A stretch of DNA of 60,000 bases from Diphasiastrum complanatum (lineage: Eukaryota > Streptophyta > Lycopodiopsida > Lycopodiales > Lycopodiaceae), in assembly GCA_029204225.1 (NCBI GenBank), contig CM055094.1:32167841-32227840 (forward strand). Reading direction: 5' to 3'. Each line of letters starts with the position of its first letter. Within the stretch, counting starts at the first letter, position 1. Below are positions 56,795-60,000 of the stretch, piece by piece. The notes below the pieces were generated by a model. The model saw only the letters and a program-made list of their open reading frames with translations, made no database searches and had not been told where the DNA came from. The position numbers were made by a program, and so were the translations under genes.

Positions 56795-59700
56795 ATGTCT
56801 TCATTTGGTTCACATTTCTTAGAGCATAGTGAGAGATTAACATCTTCCAATTATGCAATGTGGAAGATCAAAATTGAATCATTGTTCATTCTACATGATG
56901 TAATGGATATTGTGAGTGGAGTTGAAGAAGAATCTACTGCACCTAATGAAGCTGCAGCATTCCACAAAAGAACCAGAATTGCCCTTCATTTTATAGAAAT
57001 GAATGTTACCAATGAAGTGTTAAGAGAGATAAATACATGCACCACTACCAAGGAAGCTTGGGATACTCTAAAAACAATCTACGAAATAAAAAATACTTCT
57101 AGATTGCTTACACTTAGAAACCAAATATTTCTAAGTTATCAGAGAGTAGATGAGAGTGCTCCATCATATGTCATGAGAGTTAAGGACCTTCATCAAGAGT
57201 TAGCTGGTATTAGTGATGCTCTTAAGAACACTGAACTTGTTCAAGTAGTCCTAACTGGACTTAGAGATGAGTATGACAATATTGTGCAGACTTATGCTGT
57301 CAGGGAAGATCTTCCATCCTTGGAGACACTGCAAGGTGTTCTCATTGCTGAAGAAAGCAGACAAGAGAACAAGATGCTAAGGATCAACAGACTTTCATTG
57401 AAAGATGGTGGAGATGACAAAGCACTCTTCATCAGAGACAAGTCAAGAGGCAAGGGCAAAGGACAACAACACTTCAAGATGGACAAAGCCAAAGAAGGTG
57501 GTGAGGATCAGTCCTCACAAGCTTCAACATCCAGTGGCAAGAAGAAGCTGTCAAAGATCAAGTGTTTTTTCTATGGCAAGAAAGGACACTATGCATCAAA
57601 TTATTTCAAGAAGAAGAACCAATCTAAGCAAGCTAACCTTACTAATGAGGATGAGTGTGAGGGTGTGGAGAGTGAAAGAGATGATTCATTGATGATGTCT
57701 ACTTTTTCATCTTCTCCTTTTAAGTATGAAGAAGTCTGGTGGATAGATAGTGGGGCTAGTTCCCATATGTCTAGTTCTAGGAGCTCTTTCACTAATCTCA
57801 TGCCATATCTAGGTGCAAAAAGGTCAATCTATACTGCTAATGATGTAGAGTGTAGGATTTAAGGAATAGTTAGTATTCCATTGCATGCATCATCATCAAA
57901 ATCTTTTTGCTTACATGATGTACTGTATGTACCTAGATTGACCAAGAATCTCATTAGTGTAGGACAGTTGTTTGATAGTGGATTGGATGTCAAGTTTCAA
58001 GTTGGCAAGTGCATAATCTCAAGAGAAAATGAAGTTATTGCTAGAGGATCTAGAATTGGTAAGTTGTACAAACTAGATTCTAGGGAAGATGCTAACATTT
58101 CAGATATTGCTTATGAGACCAAGGTTCTATAGGAGGATCTGTGGCACAAGAGATTGGGTCATCCCAATTTCAAAGCCATGCAATCTATGGTCAAAGAAGG
58201 AAAAGTTGTTGGTCTACCAAAGACACTGTCAAAGGAGCTTCTACCTTGTGAAACTTGTGTGTTGGCAAAGTCACACAGAAGGCCTTATCCTAGATCAAGT
58301 ATCAAGACAAAGAAACCATTTGAACTTGTACACTCTGATGTTCATTTCTCATCAACTAAGAGCAAAGGAGGAGCCAACTGCTTTGTCTCTTTTGTAGATG
58401 ATTATACAAGATATTCTTGGATCTATATGTTGTCTTCAAAAACCATGGTTTATGATGTTTTTCTTACTTTCAAAGCTTATGTAGAGAAGCAGTTTCCTTT
58501 CAAGTTAAAAGCTTTAAGAAGTGATAGTGGAGGATAATACATTTCCAATAAGTTTAAAGACTTTTGTGAGAGAAAGGGTATTCAAAGAAAGTTTTCTTGT
58601 TCATATACTCCTCAGCAAAATGGAGTTGCTGAGAGAAAAAATAGAACTTTGTGTGAATGTGCAAAAGCCATTAGGCTAGAAGCTTCTCTGCCTAAAGAAT
58701 TTTGGGGAGAGGCAGTTGCATGTGCAAACTATCTTTGTAATAGGCTTCCAAGTCTTGCAATAGGAGGAAAGACACCATTTGAGATGTTGTATAAGAAAAA
58801 GCCTAAGATAGATCATCTTAGGATTTTTGGCTATGTATGCTTTGTGCATGTGCCTCTAGAAACTAAGAAGAAGGAAGATTCTAGTGCAGTAAAAGGAATT
58901 TTTGTAGGATATGCATCCACTAAAAAAGCACACAAGATTTATTTGCCCTCTACTGACAAAAATGTTGTTAGTAGAGATGTGATCTTCCATGAACATCAGA
59001 AATTTAACTTGGATGATGCACAGATCAAAGAGACTCATGCAAGATCAATCATCAATCTTGATGTTGTTCAAGAAGAGGTGAGGCTGAGGCTTGAGGAGGA
59101 GCAAATTCAAGCTACCACACCAAGAAGATCTACACGAGCAAGATCTGAGCCAAGGAGGCTCACATATGATGAAGAAGGAAAGCAAGTGGAAGGTGAAACT
59201 TCCTATCATGCACTTTTTATATCAGATAAAGAGCCTAAGGATGTCCAAGAAGCTTTTCAATCCAAGGAGTGGGTTGAAGCAATGACCCAAGAATTTGGAG
59301 CCTTGATGTCAAATAACACATGGGAGCTTGTGGAGCCACCAAATAGCATGCATGTGATTGGATGTAAGTGGGTATTCAAAATTAAGTATAATCATGATGG
59401 ATCTATCAATAAGTATAAAGCAAAACTTTGTGCCAAAGGCTACTCACAGATCAAAGGTCTTGACTATGAAGACACCTTTGCACCAGTTGCAGAGATGGTA
59501 ACAATTCGAATACTCATCTCTCTTGCATGTTTTCACAAATGGAGTATGTTCCAGCTTGATGTTTCTAATGCATTTCTCGATGGTTACCTTGAGGAGGATA
59601 TTTATATGTAGCAACCTCCAGGTTTTGTGAAGGAAGGTGATGAATCAAAAGTTTGTCTTTTGTTCAAAAGTCTGTATGGACTGAAACATGCACCAAGGTC

Positions 59701-60000
59701 TTGGTATGCAAGGCTCAATTACTATCTCATATCACTCTAATTTTGTTTAAGTGAATATGACCCTTCTCTATATTATAAGTTTGTAGATAACTTTGTAATT
59801 ATTCTTCTCATCTATGTAGATGATATCATTCTTTGTGGAAACAATGAGAAGTTTGTTGAAGAATCTAAGCATGCACTTGGTACTGAGTTTAAGATGCAGG
59901 ACTTAGGAGTTCTTCACTATATTCTAGGCCTTGAAATAGATTTTTGGAAAGGTCATACATTTTAAGCCAAAGTAGATATGCACTTTCTATGCTCAAGAAA
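56795..60000 (+). pseudogene. Copia element I gag-pol, off the window end
   Basis: Nearly full-length and only mildly decayed. Gag starts MSSFGSHFLEHSERLTSSNYAMWK; the nucleocapsid reads CFFYGKKGHYASNYF, with two of four ligands changed from Cys to Tyr. Protease WWIDSGASSHM; integrase LWHKRLGHPNF ... CETCVLAKSH, LVHSDVHF, LRSDSGG, GVAERKNRTL; RT FQLDVSNAFLDGYLEEDIYM, YGLKHAPRSWYARLN, YVDDIIL. Stops at 57860, 58130, 58535, 59608 and 59737 and a one-base shift near 59965 disrupt an otherwise continuous frame. A diverged relative of A. Confidence 0.92.

Overview
This window is nuclear DNA of a land plant and is dominated by retrotransposons. The evidence for a plant is a host gene of the plant-specific At4g08330-like zinc-ribbon family with a GT-AG intron, many Ty1/copia elements primed by initiator-Met tRNA, Ty3/gypsy fragments, a MULE-like transposase with a SWIM-type motif, and long GA/CT microsatellites. 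I cannot fix the lineage; a fern or other large-genome non-angiosperm would fit. Host gene content is low: one convincing gene (two coding exons, 16903-18541, minus), one plausible unknown gene (10352-11377, minus) and one doubtful coiled-coil ORF (13663-14223, minus).

Layout, left to right. 1-4.2 kb: broken copia pieces (families A', B and a third LTR family, C). 4.2-6.4 kb: a run of low-complexity blocks (24-bp minisatellite, CCGCA-rich, TTTTTCGA-rich, A-rich) leading into a decayed gypsy gag (6.7-7.8 kb). 8.5-10.2 kb: a repeat found again inverted at 46.1-48.5 kb. 10.3-18.7 kb: the host-gene island. 18.7-22.4 kb: no recognisable gene. 22.4-26.6 kb: a decayed copia element (E) split by a 1,022-bp solo LTR with a perfect target-site duplication, then a second gypsy gag scrap. 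27.1-31 kb: a MULE-like transposase gene on the minus strand, intron-containing and broken by stops. 31.9-35.1 kb: a GC-rich minisatellite interrupted by a 2.7-kb non-coding LTR element (H) with TSD GGTCC. 35.2-41.1 kb: a pristine 5.86-kb copia element (A, minus). 41.7-48.5 kb: B, A' and C pieces and the inverted repeat. 48.7-60 kb: copia element G, interrupted by C-family material and cut at its 3' side by a further copia element (I) that runs off the window.

The standout object is element A. Its two 653-bp LTRs read as identical, it has a perfect 5-bp TSD (GCCGA), a perfect primer binding site, a polypurine tract and an unbroken 1,316-codon gag-pol frame with every catalytic motif present. 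It is probably a very recent and possibly still mobile insertion. Nearly everything around it is decayed, and many of the stop codons there are explained by G-to-A or C-to-T changes at Trp and Gln codons, as expected for methylated transposons. The most unusual structure is H, a coding-free GC-rich LTR element whose right LTR lacks the first ~100 bp and whose short interior carries a reiterated GTGTAAGCACGG motif. I saw no CRISPR array, rRNA or tRNA gene.
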